Of a stretch of DNA of 60,276 bases, positions 17,893 through 27,717 are shown in pieces. The stretch is taken from positions 1 through 60,276 of the forward strand of contig CAVPNY010000001.1 of NCBI GenBank assembly GCA_963706905.1. The letters run 5' to 3'. Origin of the DNA: CAVPNY01 sp963706905 (GTDB lineage Bacteria; Chloroflexota; Anaerolineae; Anaerolineales; UBA4823). Made by a program: the position numbers and the translations under genes. Position 1 is the first letter of the stretch. Every line of letters starts with the position of its first letter. The notes beneath the pieces are model-generated. The model ran no database searches. It was not told the DNA's origin and saw only the letters and a list, made by a program, of their open reading frames with translations.

Positions 17893-19395
17893 TTAGAAGG
17901 CAACCAATTTGCCTTGTGATAAAAGGAGGGCATAATCATTTCCTTCATGGAAGGCATATAGTAGACTTGTGGTTGGTTTGTTGACGAGGATCGTCTGGGT
18001 GTGGAGGGCAGAGATATTTTCCTGGAGCTGGTTCGGTGGGAAATCCATTAAAGAGACAGCCAGACGAGGCTGTTCATGGGTGTAATGGTTGACTAGACGA
18101 ATCCCTTCATTTAAAACCTGGCAATATCGGCAGGCCAGTACATAGGCCGGGATCTCCTGGGCAAAGAAGTCCGGCAGATCAGCCTGGCTGTGAACCAGCA
18201 AAGGAGCGGCCTGGAACTGGGAAATGCGTTGACCTCCGAAAAAAGTCGCTCTGGGTTGATTCTTCCTGCGTAACCGCTCGAGAAAATCCAGGCAGTTTGA
18301 ATCAATATAGCCAACCTGGGTTTCTGAGTCGAGTGGATCTCCAACCACAAGATTATCAAGGAATTCAGCCGCCTGTTCGACCCAATCATTTCCTCCGACA
18401 ACCATAATGGATTTTGTTGCTGTGCAAACGATCGCATAACCGATGGACGCATACAGCCAGTTCTGGGTTTCTTCCGTGAATAGACCCGAAACCAGCGCAG
18501 CACAATTGCCCGAGGCATGTCTTAACACACTCTTACCCGCGAATAAATCGATCAGGCTGGTTTCGACCTGTATTCTCCGGTCCAGTCCTGAAGGTCCCCA
18601 TTCAACGAACAGGGCGTGCAAGGCATTCATGTCGGCAGGATTGATTTCTACACCTTCCAGGTCTAACGATGCCCGAGGTGGGTTCGGTTGGAAGCGTAGT
18701 GTTCGGTCGATGATAGCTGGAGATCCGAAAGTCCACACAATTGAGCAGGCCTCGACCAGATGAGCATGGTTTTGGCTGGCATATGGATCCTCCCGATCAA
18801 GATATAAGAGCTGGGCAAAGCGAGGATCGATACCGCTGGCGTTCAATGCTCTTATTACCAGTGGCGCAGCTGCATCACGAATTGAGGCCCGGATGATAAA
18901 AGGGATTCCCAGGTAGGTCAGGTTAGCGGCGACCAGAGCGGTTGCGCGGGGATCATTGCCGGGAGTGATGGCATAACAAAATCCCGAATTAGGTACCAAT
19001 ACTTTATACAAGTCAGGACTGATCTTTTCAGCCAGGTAGGTTTTTTCCAGGCCGCTCTGATTGAAACGAGAAAGTATTTGGTCGGGTACCTTTTTTAGAA
19101 CTTCGGGGATCTCTGCGAATAGACCGGATATCAGCTTGATCGGCATGCCTGTCATCCGCACCGCGTGTTCGATATCATCTTGTGAATATTTGAATTCATT
19201 GGCTGCATTTTCAAGCAGGTCTTTCCTTTGGGCAATTGTTCCTCTCTCGGCCTGGCGGGCGGCTCCAATGGCAGATGCAATATCTAACGGACCAGCGCAG
19301 GCGATCTGGTACGTGTATCCTGGATAGAAATTCGAAGCGCCAACGAAAGTCGTTCGGATTTGCTCTTTTCCAGAGAGAATCAAAGGGTAGATCAT
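17893..19395 (-). CDS. LuxC-like acyl-CoA/acyl-protein reductase, 500 aa
   Basis: This aldehyde-dehydrogenase-fold protein is of the LuxC type, which reduces an activated fatty acyl group to the aldehyde with NADPH. I chose ATG 19395, directly after the stop of the upstream gene; the frame is open 45 bases further but overlaps that gene. Visible features are an N-terminal segment starting MIYPLILSGKEQIRTTF, a nucleotide-binding part around YAITPGNDPRATALVAANL, and a segment HASGNCAALVSGLF with a Cys where the catalytic thiol would be expected. It is translationally coupled to the LuxE-like gene. No luciferase genes are present, so the aldehyde must serve another purpose, such as lipid or wax metabolism. 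Confidence 0.72.
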   Translation of the reverse strand: MIYPLILSGKEQIRTTFVGASNFYPGYTYQIACAGPLDIASAIGAARQAERGTIAQRKDLLENAANEFKYSQDDIEHAVRMTGMPIKLISGLFAEIPEVLKKVPDQILSRFNQSGLEKTYLAEKISPDLYKVLVPNSGFCYAITPGNDPRATALVAANLTYLGIPFIIRASIRDAAAPLVIRALNASGIDPRFAQLLYLDREDPYASQNHAHLVEACSIVWTFGSPAIIDRTLRFQPNPPRASLDLEGVEINPADMNALHALFVEWGPSGLDRRIQVETSLIDLFAGKSVLRHASGNCAALVSGLFTEETQNWLYASIGYAIVCTATKSIMVVGGNDWVEQAAEFLDNLVVGDPLDSETQVGYIDSNCLDFLERLRRKNQPRATFFGGQRISQFQAAPLLVHSQADLPDFFAQEIPAYVLACRYCQVLNEGIRLVNHYTHEQPRLAVSLMDFPPNQLQENISALHTQTILVNKPTTSLLYAFHEGNDYALLLSQGKLVAF

Positions 19396-19396
19396 C

Positions 19397-20671
19397 TCAG
19401 CCTGCTGCACAACCATACAGCAATAAATCCGAATGGCCATCCGGATCCAGCCGCCGAACGTCAGTGATTACTGGACTGAAGATCCCGCACGGGCATTCCC
19501 CTTCATCGAGTAACCATGTAGCTACATCCCCAGGGGCAAAACGGATCCAAATCGTGCCATCGCGGGCCCAGGAGGTATATACTAGCAAACCTTGTTCGCC
19601 TTTCTTCACCGGCACCCACGCACCTCCATCAGGTTTTACAACTTCAAGAAAATGGGGTCCTTGCAATAAGTGCAGGTTATTGTAGTGGCATATCCCGGTT
19701 GGTGTCAGTTGGGGGTTGGTACTGCACGCTTGCGGGATCGCTTCAGATGATCCAAGTAGGGTGGCTACAGGTGTGTCAGTCAAGTAATCCCGGACGAGTT
19801 CTAGGGCATATGGTACGATGCTGAAGCCCCCTAAGAAAATGAATTCCACCTGTTTTAGGCCTTGAGAGTCAGGTAAGAGCACTCCTAAATATTCTGGATT
19901 CTCCAGAGACACTTGGATCAGCGTATGCAGGTTTATTCCAGCGGCTTTCTCCTGGCGGCTCATTGCTTCATAGGGTTGTTGGACAGTAAAGAGAACATTC
20001 ACATGAAAGGCGCGCAAGTTGTGAAGCACCTGGAGAGGACCTTCCTCAGGTCGGCGCAGATAGACATTTGTCCCATGGGCCCATAGACTCTCCTGCATCC
20101 ATTGCCCACCTTTGTGGGTGGTGTTATATGTGTAAAGCACTAAATCACCGGGAATTAATCCGTGAAAGTCATGACCGCGGCGCCAGGCCTGAATCTCGCG
20201 TTGGCGGTCTGCCAGAGTAAGGAATGTGGGAGTTGCCTGTCCCAGCGAACCGCCGCTGCTGAAAGCTACTGCTGCTTGAGCTGCTGGATCGGATGGTCGT
20301 AAGAGCAGGGGATCTTCATTTACAATCTGGCGAAAACCTTGTAGTCCCTGGGAAAACTCATCATCTTTAACCAGGATCGGAACTCGGTGCCAATCATTTT
20401 GTGTATGGATTGACTCTGGCTGAATTGTTTCCAGGCGATCGGCGTATAGTCCCGGCATTGCCAGTCTGGCTCGCTGAACCTGTTGTTGTAGGAAGGGCAG
20501 GATCATCGAAAACAGACGTTCCTGAGGAATCAGATCCCATCCATGCCAGGCAAAGACTTCTGGGCGTAGCTGGTCATAATCCCAAATCTTTCCGTCCAGG
20601 ATCTTTTTCTCCAGGAGCAGGAAATTATTTTCTACAGAAAGAATGTCAGACCAATCAGCAGGCAATCGCAT
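19397..20671 (-). CDS. LuxE/PaaK-like acyl-adenylating enzyme, 424 aa
   Basis: This adenylate-forming enzyme is of the LuxE (acyl-protein synthetase) and phenylacetate-CoA-ligase type. It would activate a fatty acid with ATP and hand it to the reductase encoded next. The phosphate-binding motif is FSSGGSLGQATP, followed by a typical FIFLGGFSIVPYALELV core, LLGSSEAIPQ and the C-terminal WIRFAPGDVATWLLDEGECP with a Cys near the end, as in PaaK-like zinc or thiol sites. ATG 20671 gives the full length. The pair LuxE then LuxC on one transcript recalls the fatty-acid reductase complex. Substrate chain length cannot be read from sequence. Confidence 0.72.
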   Translation of the reverse strand: MRLPADWSDILSVENNFLLLEKKILDGKIWDYDQLRPEVFAWHGWDLIPQERLFSMILPFLQQQVQRARLAMPGLYADRLETIQPESIHTQNDWHRVPILVKDDEFSQGLQGFRQIVNEDPLLLRPSDPAAQAAVAFSSGGSLGQATPTFLTLADRQREIQAWRRGHDFHGLIPGDLVLYTYNTTHKGGQWMQESLWAHGTNVYLRRPEEGPLQVLHNLRAFHVNVLFTVQQPYEAMSRQEKAAGINLHTLIQVSLENPEYLGVLLPDSQGLKQVEFIFLGGFSIVPYALELVRDYLTDTPVATLLGSSEAIPQACSTNPQLTPTGICHYNNLHLLQGPHFLEVVKPDGGAWVPVKKGEQGLLVYTSWARDGTIWIRFAPGDVATWLLDEGECPCGIFSPVITDVRRLDPDGHSDLLLYGCAAG

Positions 20672-20709
20672 GTGGATTCCGTGGAGCAGGAATGCTCCTC
20701 CTATGCTAT

Positions 20710-23078
20710 CTATCGTTTTATGAGTGGTAAGAATCCCGGGAAATCTACCCGGGTAGTTAAATTTACCACAGCAGATTGGTTTGGATCTCCCTGAGATGTG
20801 AAAGTAATTTCCACTGGCTCGAAAGTCCCAGGTGTACTGTCTGGGGGGATGGCGACTGTTATGATTACTTGGGCACTCGCCTCGGGCTGTAAGGGGGAGT
20901 CTGGAAATGTAACTGTTGTTTCCCAGTTATGTCCATCTAGCGTGGATGCATAGCTATCCTCATGCGAACCGGTATTAGTGATGGTCAGTTCGTAAGTGAC
21001 TGTCATGCCTGCTCTGGCTGAAGCTTCCGCTGAAACCGGATTCAACTCAAAATCATAGGTAAGCTTAGTAGATGTAACAGCAAGCGCCGAAGCAGTCTTC
21101 GAGCTATCTCCCTGGGAAATGGCGGTAATGGTCGCTGTATCGCTTATTCCTGGAATGGCATCTAATGGGATTGTCACATCGATTTCAAAATCAAAATTCT
21201 CGTCGGGTTCTAACGGTCCAATCTGGTTTTCAGAGGCAAACGTCTCCCAAGAGTTATTGTTAATTAGAATATCGAATGTATCTTCCTCAGTTCCCAGGTT
21301 AATCAGCGTGAAATTGTAAGTGAGCGTTTCTCCTGGATTGCCTACCCGGCTCGCTTCGACTGGTTGTAATCCAGGGGCATATAGCTCGTCTTCTATTGTC
21401 AAGAAAATTGTACTGGGAACGCCCCAGGCTGCGTTGGCATCCTGGCTTTCTAAGAAGAGTATGTGACGACCTACGGACCATCCAGACGTATCAATCGTTA
21501 CCTCCAAACCTTCCACAGAAGCATCGAAGTTGCCATCCACTGCTTCGAGGGGATAGGTCGTTTCACTTTCCCAGGAGGGTTCGTCGATGCTGAAGCGGGC
21601 AGCCTGGATGGATTGAGTGGGTTCATCCCCCCAGCCGTTGCTGTCAAAGCGAGTATCGTCAGCCGTGGCGGTCAATGTCACCAGGGACCCACTCGGAACC
21701 GAGTTGTTGTCTAAAGCAATTTCCAGTGTCTCAGGCCCAGCGGGATTTTGATATGGGAGACGGGCGGCTTTGAAAGCGAACAAAAGTGCAGGCAGGTTTT
21801 TAGGAATTAGTGTGTTTTCGAAGTATGAGCAACTTTGGAAAAAGGCAGTCCCGATCTCAAATGTATAGGCTGCCAGGCCTAAATCGCCGTAAGCCCAGTC
21901 GTCGGTTGTGCCATTAGTCTGATAGATACAACCAGGCTCGCCAGATTGGCACACCTCGTAATTATTGAAGAAGCCAAATTTTCTACCCAGTGTTTCAAGG
22001 CCGGAGTCATTCGGAGCCGGATCGCCGTCCCATCCCCACGGGAATAGCACCCATGGTCCGTAAGAATGTAAAGAGATAAAGCTGCCCATTGCATTATCCG
22101 GTGCGGGATCGTCATCTTCACTGCCCCGCTGATCTGGGAAGATCGAAGTGACGTAATCTTAAATCGCCTGTGTTTCCGGTTCGGAAGCTGCGGTAGGGCC
22201 GCGATAGGTCTCATCACACGGATAAGAGCTGGAGCCGGAATCATCGTATTTCCACTTAAAACTGCTGTTTCGATTTAGATCAACTCCCCAATACCCTTGT
22301 AAATTACAGCCATCATCATCATCGGTGTTCTTGCGCCAGTAGGTTCCCTCCTCTGCGATCTTGCGCCCATCCGGATTGGTTTGCGGCACGATGTGGATTT
22401 CATAGTAATCCAGCAACCAGGTAATATCCGGATCAATCCCATAATTGCTAACAAGGTATTCAGCGAAAAGAGTTGCCAGTTCCACGGTGGCATACTCACG
22501 TGCATGAATGGCTGCCATCAGGAAAAACTTAGGTTTGGGTCCTGGAATAGCCTGGTTGGTAATGACTGCTGAATAGATATCATATCCGCTTAACCCATCG
22601 GGCACACTTTTCTCCCAACTGTCGCCAATATCGATGACTGTCACCAAATCAGGGTGTTCTGAGGCCAGCTGCTCCAGGCTCATGTAAGTTTCTTCAACAG
22701 TTCGATAACAGGGATAACCCGGGATGCCCGATATCTGACCCGGGAGAGGTATGTTCTGGCGGCTGAGCTCTGCAGTTTTTTGCAGGTCGATCTCGAACTG
22801 GTATCCAGCTTGAAGCAGGAATTGTTGGTCGAGGGGGCTTAACATTGCCACCAGATAACCAGCGGCATGATTCACTTCCCAAACATCCAGCCAGCCACCC
22901 AGCCGATTTAAATCATCAAGATCAGCAAAAAACACCCGTGCAACGATTGGAGTCTGGTTGAGAAGTTTGCAGTCAGATTAATGCGTGTAGATTTATTTGC
23001 AGCAGTGAAGGCTGACGAACTTAGCAGGAATATTCCCACCAAGAAAAGCCCAAACCAGCGAAACGAATGTGGTTTCAA
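20710..23078 (-). pseudogene. Secreted M14 zinc carboxypeptidase (frameshift and nonsense)
   Basis: Translation would start at TTG 23078 behind GGAGGT and give a clear signal peptide (HSFRWFGLFLVGIFLLSSSA). A frameshift near 22980 separates it from the main frame. The M14 catalytic parts are all present: HAREYATVE (zinc His and Glu), NPDGR, GVDLNRN, the third zinc ligand in SLHSYG and the catalytic Glu in FEIGTAFF. An in-frame TAA at 22159-22161 cuts the domain between YRGPTAASEPETQAI and DYVTSIFPD. The C-terminal third has two beta-sandwich repeats with the phrase YELTITNTG and ends in FLPLIKR, a short tail that may act in anchoring. Both lesions may be real or sequence errors. Confidence 0.85.
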
Positions 23079-23098
23079 TGGATGTACCTCCGCAAATT

Positions 23099-23482
23099 TT
23101 ATTCGTTCACATAAGTGACAAATTCGGCGCGCGCCAGTCCCTGTTTGATGGCTTGTTTCGCCACGGCAGCAGCGACAGCTTGGTGCAGGTGTTTATCCAA
23201 TGGGTTGGGTAACAACTCTCCGGGCGGTGTAAGCGTTGCAATTGTGTCAGCGGCTGCCAGATACATCTCATCGCTGATTCGCCTGGCGTTGGAATCGACT
23301 GCGCCACGCAGAATACCAGGGAATCCCAGTACATTATTTACAACTTTCCCATCGGTGGCAAAGGCTGCCCCGGATGACAGGGCCAGATCGGGATCGATCT
23401 CGGGAATGGGATTGGAGAGCGCCAATAACAGGCGTCCCAGTACTCCAGGTGCCTGATCATTGCGCACGCTCACCGTGCGCAT
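23099..23482 (-). pseudogene. Malic enzyme with large internal deletion, 127 aa
   Basis: The N-terminus (MRTVSVRNDQAPGVLGRLL) looks like the start of the ACT domain found at the front of some NAD-malic enzymes, behind a GGTGAGG ribosome site. After about 22 residues it jumps without a frame change to the C-terminal malic-enzyme segment ALSNPIPEIDPDLAL, then FATDGKVVNNVLGFPGI and RGAVDSNARRISDEMYLAA. The whole catalytic and most of the NAD-binding region, several hundred residues, are absent. It cannot decarboxylate malate. Whether the fusion peptide is made is unknown. It is preceded on the same strand by the nucleoside kinase. Confidence 0.8.
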
Positions 23483-23524
23483 AATTTTATCCTCACCGAT
23501 CATGAGTTTGCGAGTTTCCTGGTT

Positions 23525-25315
23525 TTAGTCTCGACGGGGATTCCCATTGGCTCCGTTCTCCACTTTATGATTATGCCATAGTTTGAAATCATGGAGAATC
23601 GATCCGCCTATAAACTCGCGTAAGATTGAATTGTCTGGGACTAAATCGCTCTCTAATGGAAGGAACCATTCCTGAAACGCCAGGAGACGCTTGGCTTCGA
23701 TATATTCTGGCGAACCAAATGGTACCTGGCGTAATAAAGGCTCGGCCAGGGGCTTCAACACCGCTAGTTCGTAAACCAAAGCAGAGTTGAACATCACATC
23801 GGCGTTCTCCTGGAAAGGGAAAATGTAGCGTTTTTCCCCTCGCCGAACAGATTCCCACCGACGAATGGTATCCTGAGCGCTATAACCTCGTTCACGGGCG
23901 TCGCGTACCACGCGGCGCAATAGACGCGTGTCTGTAGTAGAAACGCGATTATGATGATCAAGGTTAAGCTGAGTCAATGCGGAGATGTAGATCCGAAAGG
24001 TTAGCTCAGGTGAAATCTCGGGGAAGAGATCGGGATTCAGTCCGTGGATACCTTCAAGGATAACGATCTGCCCTGTTTGTAATTGGACAATATCACCAGG
24101 CTCCTGGCACCCACGAACAAAATTGAAGTGAGGTAGCTGCACAGATTCGCCCCTAATCAATTGCTGTAGATCAGTTACCATTTGGACGCGGTCGAGTGCC
24201 TGGAGTGATTCAAAATCGTACTGCCCTTTTTCATCTACTGGTGTCTTCTCCCGGTCAACAAAATAATTATCCATCTCAAAGGGGAATGGCGAGATGCCAT
24301 GCGCGAGTAATTGAATAGTGAGGCGCTTTGCGAATGTGGTTTTACCAGAAGAGGATGGACCAGCGATAACAATCAAGCGGGCTTGATCCAGGCGAGCAGT
24401 GACGAGATCAGCGATGTCTGCAATCTGTTGTTCGTGCAACGCCTCAGAAACAAGGATGATCTCCCGCATCCGTCCAGCCTGGATGGCATCATTCAAAGAT
24501 CCTGCGCTATGAATTCCCAATCGCCTAAGCCAGTCGCCGTACTGCCAGAAGGTCTTAAGTAAAGTCGGATAATCCGGGAGAGGTAATAACTCGGTTGGAC
24601 GATGGCGTCGGGGAAAACGCAAGGTAAACCCCTCACCAGTGGGGGTTAGCTTGAACCATTTAAGATAACCGGTCGATGGCACCATATAACCGTGATGGTA
24701 ATCGCAGTTGTCGCCTAGTTGGTATAGCGTCAAATAGTCCTTTCGACGATATACCAACAATTGGACTTTATCCAGGTGCCCTTTCTTCTTGAAGTAGTCG
24801 ATAGCCTCGTTCAAAGGTACTTTGATGCGGCGCAGTGGCAAGTCAGCGGTGACGATTTCTCGCATCCGCTTTTCCAGGACAGCTAGTTCCTGCTTCGACA
24901 GCGGTGCGCGATCCATGACCTGACAATAATATCCGCCGGAAGCCACAGAGTGATCAATTGCAACGGTTGTGTTGGGGAATTGTTCTTCGAAAGCAGTCTC
25001 TAAAAGAAAGGTAAGGGAGCGTCTGTAGATCCTCATCCCATCGGCTTCATCCATGGTTACCGGTTGAACATCCAATTCTTTAATAATTGGATAGGTCAGT
25101 TCGCGTAATTCATTATTAACGATTGCGCCAACAACAGGCGCTTTCGTCAATTCGTTCTTCTGATGACCTTTGCTATGCCTTGCTTCCCCACGTAGATTTT
25201 TCAGGAACTCACCCACAGGTGCACCGCGCGGTCCACGCAGGACAATCCCATCAGGCAAATGGATTTCAACAGTTAAGGAAGGCTCGACTTTATGGATATG
25301 ATATGGCTCTGACAT
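23525..25315 (-). CDS. TGS/SAD-type nucleoside kinase (uridine-kinase-like), 596 aa
   Basis: This three-part protein is known in many bacteria as a nucleoside kinase with a ThrRS-like front. ATG 25315 follows a GGAG site; the frame is open 135 bases further without a ribosome signal. Residues about 10 to 85 resemble a TGS domain (VEIHLPDGIVLRGPRG). Residues about 90 to 200 resemble the ThrRS/AlaRS second additional domain, with TVAIDHSVASGGYYCQV. The C-terminal half is a phosphoribulokinase/uridine-kinase domain with P-loop VIAGPSSSGKTTFAKRL, FEMDNYFVDREKTP and VILEGIHGLNP. It would phosphorylate a nucleoside with ATP or GTP; the role of the tRNA-synthetase-like front is not known to me. Confidence 0.87.
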   Translation of the reverse strand: MSEPYHIHKVEPSLTVEIHLPDGIVLRGPRGAPVGEFLKNLRGEARHSKGHQKNELTKAPVVGAIVNNELRELTYPIIKELDVQPVTMDEADGMRIYRRSLTFLLETAFEEQFPNTTVAIDHSVASGGYYCQVMDRAPLSKQELAVLEKRMREIVTADLPLRRIKVPLNEAIDYFKKKGHLDKVQLLVYRRKDYLTLYQLGDNCDYHHGYMVPSTGYLKWFKLTPTGEGFTLRFPRRHRPTELLPLPDYPTLLKTFWQYGDWLRRLGIHSAGSLNDAIQAGRMREIILVSEALHEQQIADIADLVTARLDQARLIVIAGPSSSGKTTFAKRLTIQLLAHGISPFPFEMDNYFVDREKTPVDEKGQYDFESLQALDRVQMVTDLQQLIRGESVQLPHFNFVRGCQEPGDIVQLQTGQIVILEGIHGLNPDLFPEISPELTFRIYISALTQLNLDHHNRVSTTDTRLLRRVVRDARERGYSAQDTIRRWESVRRGEKRYIFPFQENADVMFNSALVYELAVLKPLAEPLLRQVPFGSPEYIEAKRLLAFQEWFLPLESDLVPDNSILREFIGGSILHDFKLWHNHKVENGANGNPRRD

Positions 25316-25544
25316 CTTGAGCTCTCCAGTTGTAGTCAGGCTACCGACAAGCTCCAGAAATTTACCGAGAAAGATAACCATTGTATCACTGGCTAAATGG
25401 TTTTTTGGAGCCTTCATGAGTTTATTCTGTGCAAAGTTGTAAGCTACCAATTAAGGGGGATTAATTTATCTAAGCAATATGCCAATCTGATCCATAAAAT
25501 CTGTTCTGGGTACTCAGCAGAATGAATTGTGTTAAAATAATGTT

Positions 25545-25973
25545 GTGGCAAATCCTAGACTTGCTCCTCAGTATTATCAAAGAAACGCCATTACTTATCA
25601 AGCACATCGTCGCCAGGTGATCTGGCAGATTTACCTGCCAATCGCTTTGGTGATCTTATTGGTAATCCTGGCTGGGATATTGGTGATCCTGGCTCCAACT
25701 CTTAAAGTGGAACGTTGGGCGGATATTGCCTTGATCTTGCTGATCAGTACTACGATGATTTCAGCCCTTGTGTTCATCATCTTGGTCATATTTTCAATTA
25801 TTGGGACCCGGCGTTTTTTGCTAATTGTTCCATACTACCTATTCATGGGACAGAGCTACGCATTTCGCTTACGAAACCGGTTGCGTGATCTGTCTGATAG
25901 GGCGGTTGAACCGATCTTATGGACAAATAGCAATATTGCCAAATTTCAAGCCATTCGACCGAAAAAACAATAG
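25545..25973 (+). CDS. Membrane protein with two helices, 142 aa
   Basis: GTG 25545 lies six bases after a TAAAAT box (25533-25538), so the transcript probably begins at the start codon. The N-terminal 25 residues are polar, then two long hydrophobic helices follow (about residues 27 to 50 and 58 to 86) and a basic C-terminal part with FRLRNRLRDLSDR. I do not recognise the family. The next gene, another small membrane protein, follows after 50 bases on the same strand. Confidence 0.6.
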   Translation: MANPRLAPQYYQRNAITYQAHRRQVIWQIYLPIALVILLVILAGILVILAPTLKVERWADIALILLISTTMISALVFIILVIFSIIGTRRFLLIVPYYLFMGQSYAFRLRNRLRDLSDRAVEPILWTNSNIAKFQAIRPKKQ

Positions 25974-26023
25974 CCAATGAGTCGGAATGGGACCGCCAAT
26001 TCAGTTGCACAGGAGGATCTTTT

Positions 26024-26257
26024 ATGCCCGATGAACTTGATATCGAACTGTCTCAAGTTAATTTTAGAAAGAAAGTTCTGATCATCGGACCTGTATTGGG
26101 TGCGGTGGTCGGCCTTGCTAGTGCCTATATGCTGATCCAAAGTATGCAAAGGCATAATACCGAATTGAAGATCTCAGCAGGTGAAGGTGTGAGCATAGCA
26201 TTGATTGTCATGGCTTTGCTACGCCAAATCACCGAATTGCCTGATAAACGCAAATAA
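26024..26257 (+). CDS. Small membrane protein, 77 aa
   Basis: ATG 26024 follows AGGAGGATCTTTT. The product has an acidic N-terminus (MPDELDIELSQVNFRKK), one clear membrane helix (VLIIGPVLGAVVGLASAYML), and a second moderately hydrophobic segment (GVSIALIVMALLRQI). It ends in a basic tail. I do not recognise the family. It forms a likely operon with the membrane protein before it. Confidence 0.6.
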   Translation: MPDELDIELSQVNFRKKVLIIGPVLGAVVGLASAYMLIQSMQRHNTELKISAGEGVSIALIVMALLRQITELPDKRK

Positions 26258-26308
26258 ATTCAAATCTAGCGATCATTCTTACTTATTGGTAAAGGGCAGA
26301 AAATTATA

Positions 26309-26650
26309 ATGATAGCGTTAAAGAGTCTGAAGTGTGTAGCATGCCGGGGTGGTGAGCCGTTAATAAGTGAGGAGGAACTCCAGGAGTTCCTGCCGCAACT
26401 ACCAGATTGGCAAATTGTTGAAGTACAGGGTGTAAATCGTCTGGAGCGCCTTTTCAAATTCAGGAATTTCCGCGAATCCCTTGCCTTCACCAACCAGGTT
26501 GGCGAAATTGCTGAGCAAGAAGATCACCATCCATTGATTCAAACTGAGTGGGGCAGGGTGACAGTGAATTGGTGGACACACAAGATTAAAGGCTTACATC
26601 GCAATGACTTCATCATGGCAGCCAAAACGGATGAATTATATTTAGTTTAG
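26309..26650 (+). CDS. phhB: Pterin-4a-carbinolamine dehydratase, 113 aa
   Basis: This family dehydrates 4a-hydroxytetrahydropterin and recycles pterin cofactors; in bacteria without phenylalanine hydroxylase its role is less clear. The signature is complete: EQEDHHPLIQTEWGRVTV with the two active-site His, WWTHKIKGLHRNDF with the third His and the Asp. The N-terminus (CVACRGGEPLISEEELQEFL) has the typical Cys-x-x-Cys-like start of bacterial homologs. The ATG overlaps a TATAAT sequence at 26305-26310, so the true promoter is uncertain. A terminator follows at 26674. Confidence 0.9.
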   Translation: MIALKSLKCVACRGGEPLISEEELQEFLPQLPDWQIVEVQGVNRLERLFKFRNFRESLAFTNQVGEIAEQEDHHPLIQTEWGRVTVNWWTHKIKGLHRNDFIMAAKTDELYLV

Positions 26651-26673
26651 TATTTCAAATAAGTCTTGCAGAA

Positions 26674-26701
26674 GCCGGCGAGTTATACTCACCGGTTTTT
26701 T
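26674..26701 (+). terminator. Rho-independent terminator after phhB
   Basis: CCGGCGAG and CTCACCGG form an eight-base-pair stem with one mismatch and a short loop, followed by a T-rich run. It closes the small-membrane-protein and dehydratase transcript. Confidence 0.85.
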
Positions 26702-26776
26702 ATTTTATTAATGACATGACAGAACGCTTATCTCATTATCCCTGACAGCGATGAGTAGGTGTTGCCGTCTTCGGGG

Positions 26777-26782
26777 TACAAT
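26777..26782 (+). promoter_or_regulatory. -10 box placing the tlyA transcript start at its ATG
   Basis: TACAAT ends six bases before ATG 26789. No ribosome site is present. The spacing predicts a leaderless mRNA. I see no good -35 box at the expected distance. Confidence 0.5.
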
Positions 26783-26788
26783 ACGCCT

Positions 26789-27569
26789 ATGAGGAAGCAG
26801 CGTGCTGATTTGCTTATGTTACAACAAGGATTGGTTGAAAGCCGGGCCCTGGCGCAACGTCTGGTGATGGCTGGTCAGGTGCGGGCCGATGGTCAGGTAA
26901 TCCTAAAACCATCTTCGATGATCCCTGAAAATGCCATACTTATCATTGATCCTGGTCCAAGATTTGTATCACGCGGGGGTGATAAATTGGAAGGTGCTTT
27001 TCGGTCTTTTTCGCTAGATGTTACCGGAAAGGTATGCGCCGATGTTGGCGCTTCAACAGGGGGATTCACGGATTGCATGCTGCAACACGGGGCGGAGCGG
27101 GTATATGCTATCGATGTGGGTAAAGGCATCCTGCATTGGAAATTGCGCCAGGACTCGCGGGTGATTGTTCTGGAGGATACCAACGCTCGCTACATTGAAT
27201 ACCTGCCTGAGCCAGTTCCTTTTGTCTCGGTGGACGTCTCCTTCATCTCGCTAAAAATCATCTTACCCGTGGTGCGCGCTTGGTTCTCTCCTTCCGGTGG
27301 GGAAGTGATCGTGTTAATAAAACCGCAGTTTGAAGCTGGTCGATCCCAGGTGTCACGCGGGAGATGGTGTGATTTGCGATTCTGAAATTCACCGTCAGGT
27401 TCTGTTGGATGTATTGGGTTTTGCACAGGAGAATGGATATAGCGTCCACGGGATTGTCCAATCGCCTCTTCTCGGTCCGAAAGGGAATGTGGAATTTCTG
27501 GCGCACCTCTCTTACCCTGGTGAAGGGATCGCGGATATCTCGAAAATGGTCGAGGATGAAGCCGGCTAG
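26789..27569 (+). pseudogene. tlyA: TlyA-type rRNA 2'-O-methyltransferase (one frameshift)
   Basis: TlyA proteins methylate rRNA ribose and are also annotated as hemolysin A. ATG 26789 starts the S4 RNA-binding domain (RADLLMLQQGLVESRALAQR). The FtsJ-like methyltransferase domain shows the SAM motif CADVGASTGGFTDCML, then VSVDVSFISLKIILP and VLIKPQFEAGR. A single-base shift near 27360 ends the first frame; the second frame continues with DGVICDSEIHRQVLLDVL and LLGPKGNVEFLAHL to the stop at 27569. Repaired length is about 260 residues, normal for the family. Because the C-terminus is otherwise perfectly conserved, a sequence error is a serious alternative. Confidence 0.85.
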
Positions 27570-27717
27570 TTGCGGGTTGCCTGCCGCGTCAACGATCGAA
27601 GTGCCATTAACGTTCACAGGCAATAACCTCCTGGCTGCGAAGTCGAAGAAGAAGTAGTAAAATCATTGCTAATTCGGATCATTCCCCGATATCCTTAACC
27701 GCGCGAAGGAGAGACGC

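Noticed and set aside
3955..22161. Reassignment of TAA and TAG to glutamine
   Set aside because: Intact genes here end normally with TAA, TAG and TGA, and the other repeat copy has CAA or CAG at two of the sites, so these are ordinary nonsense changes.
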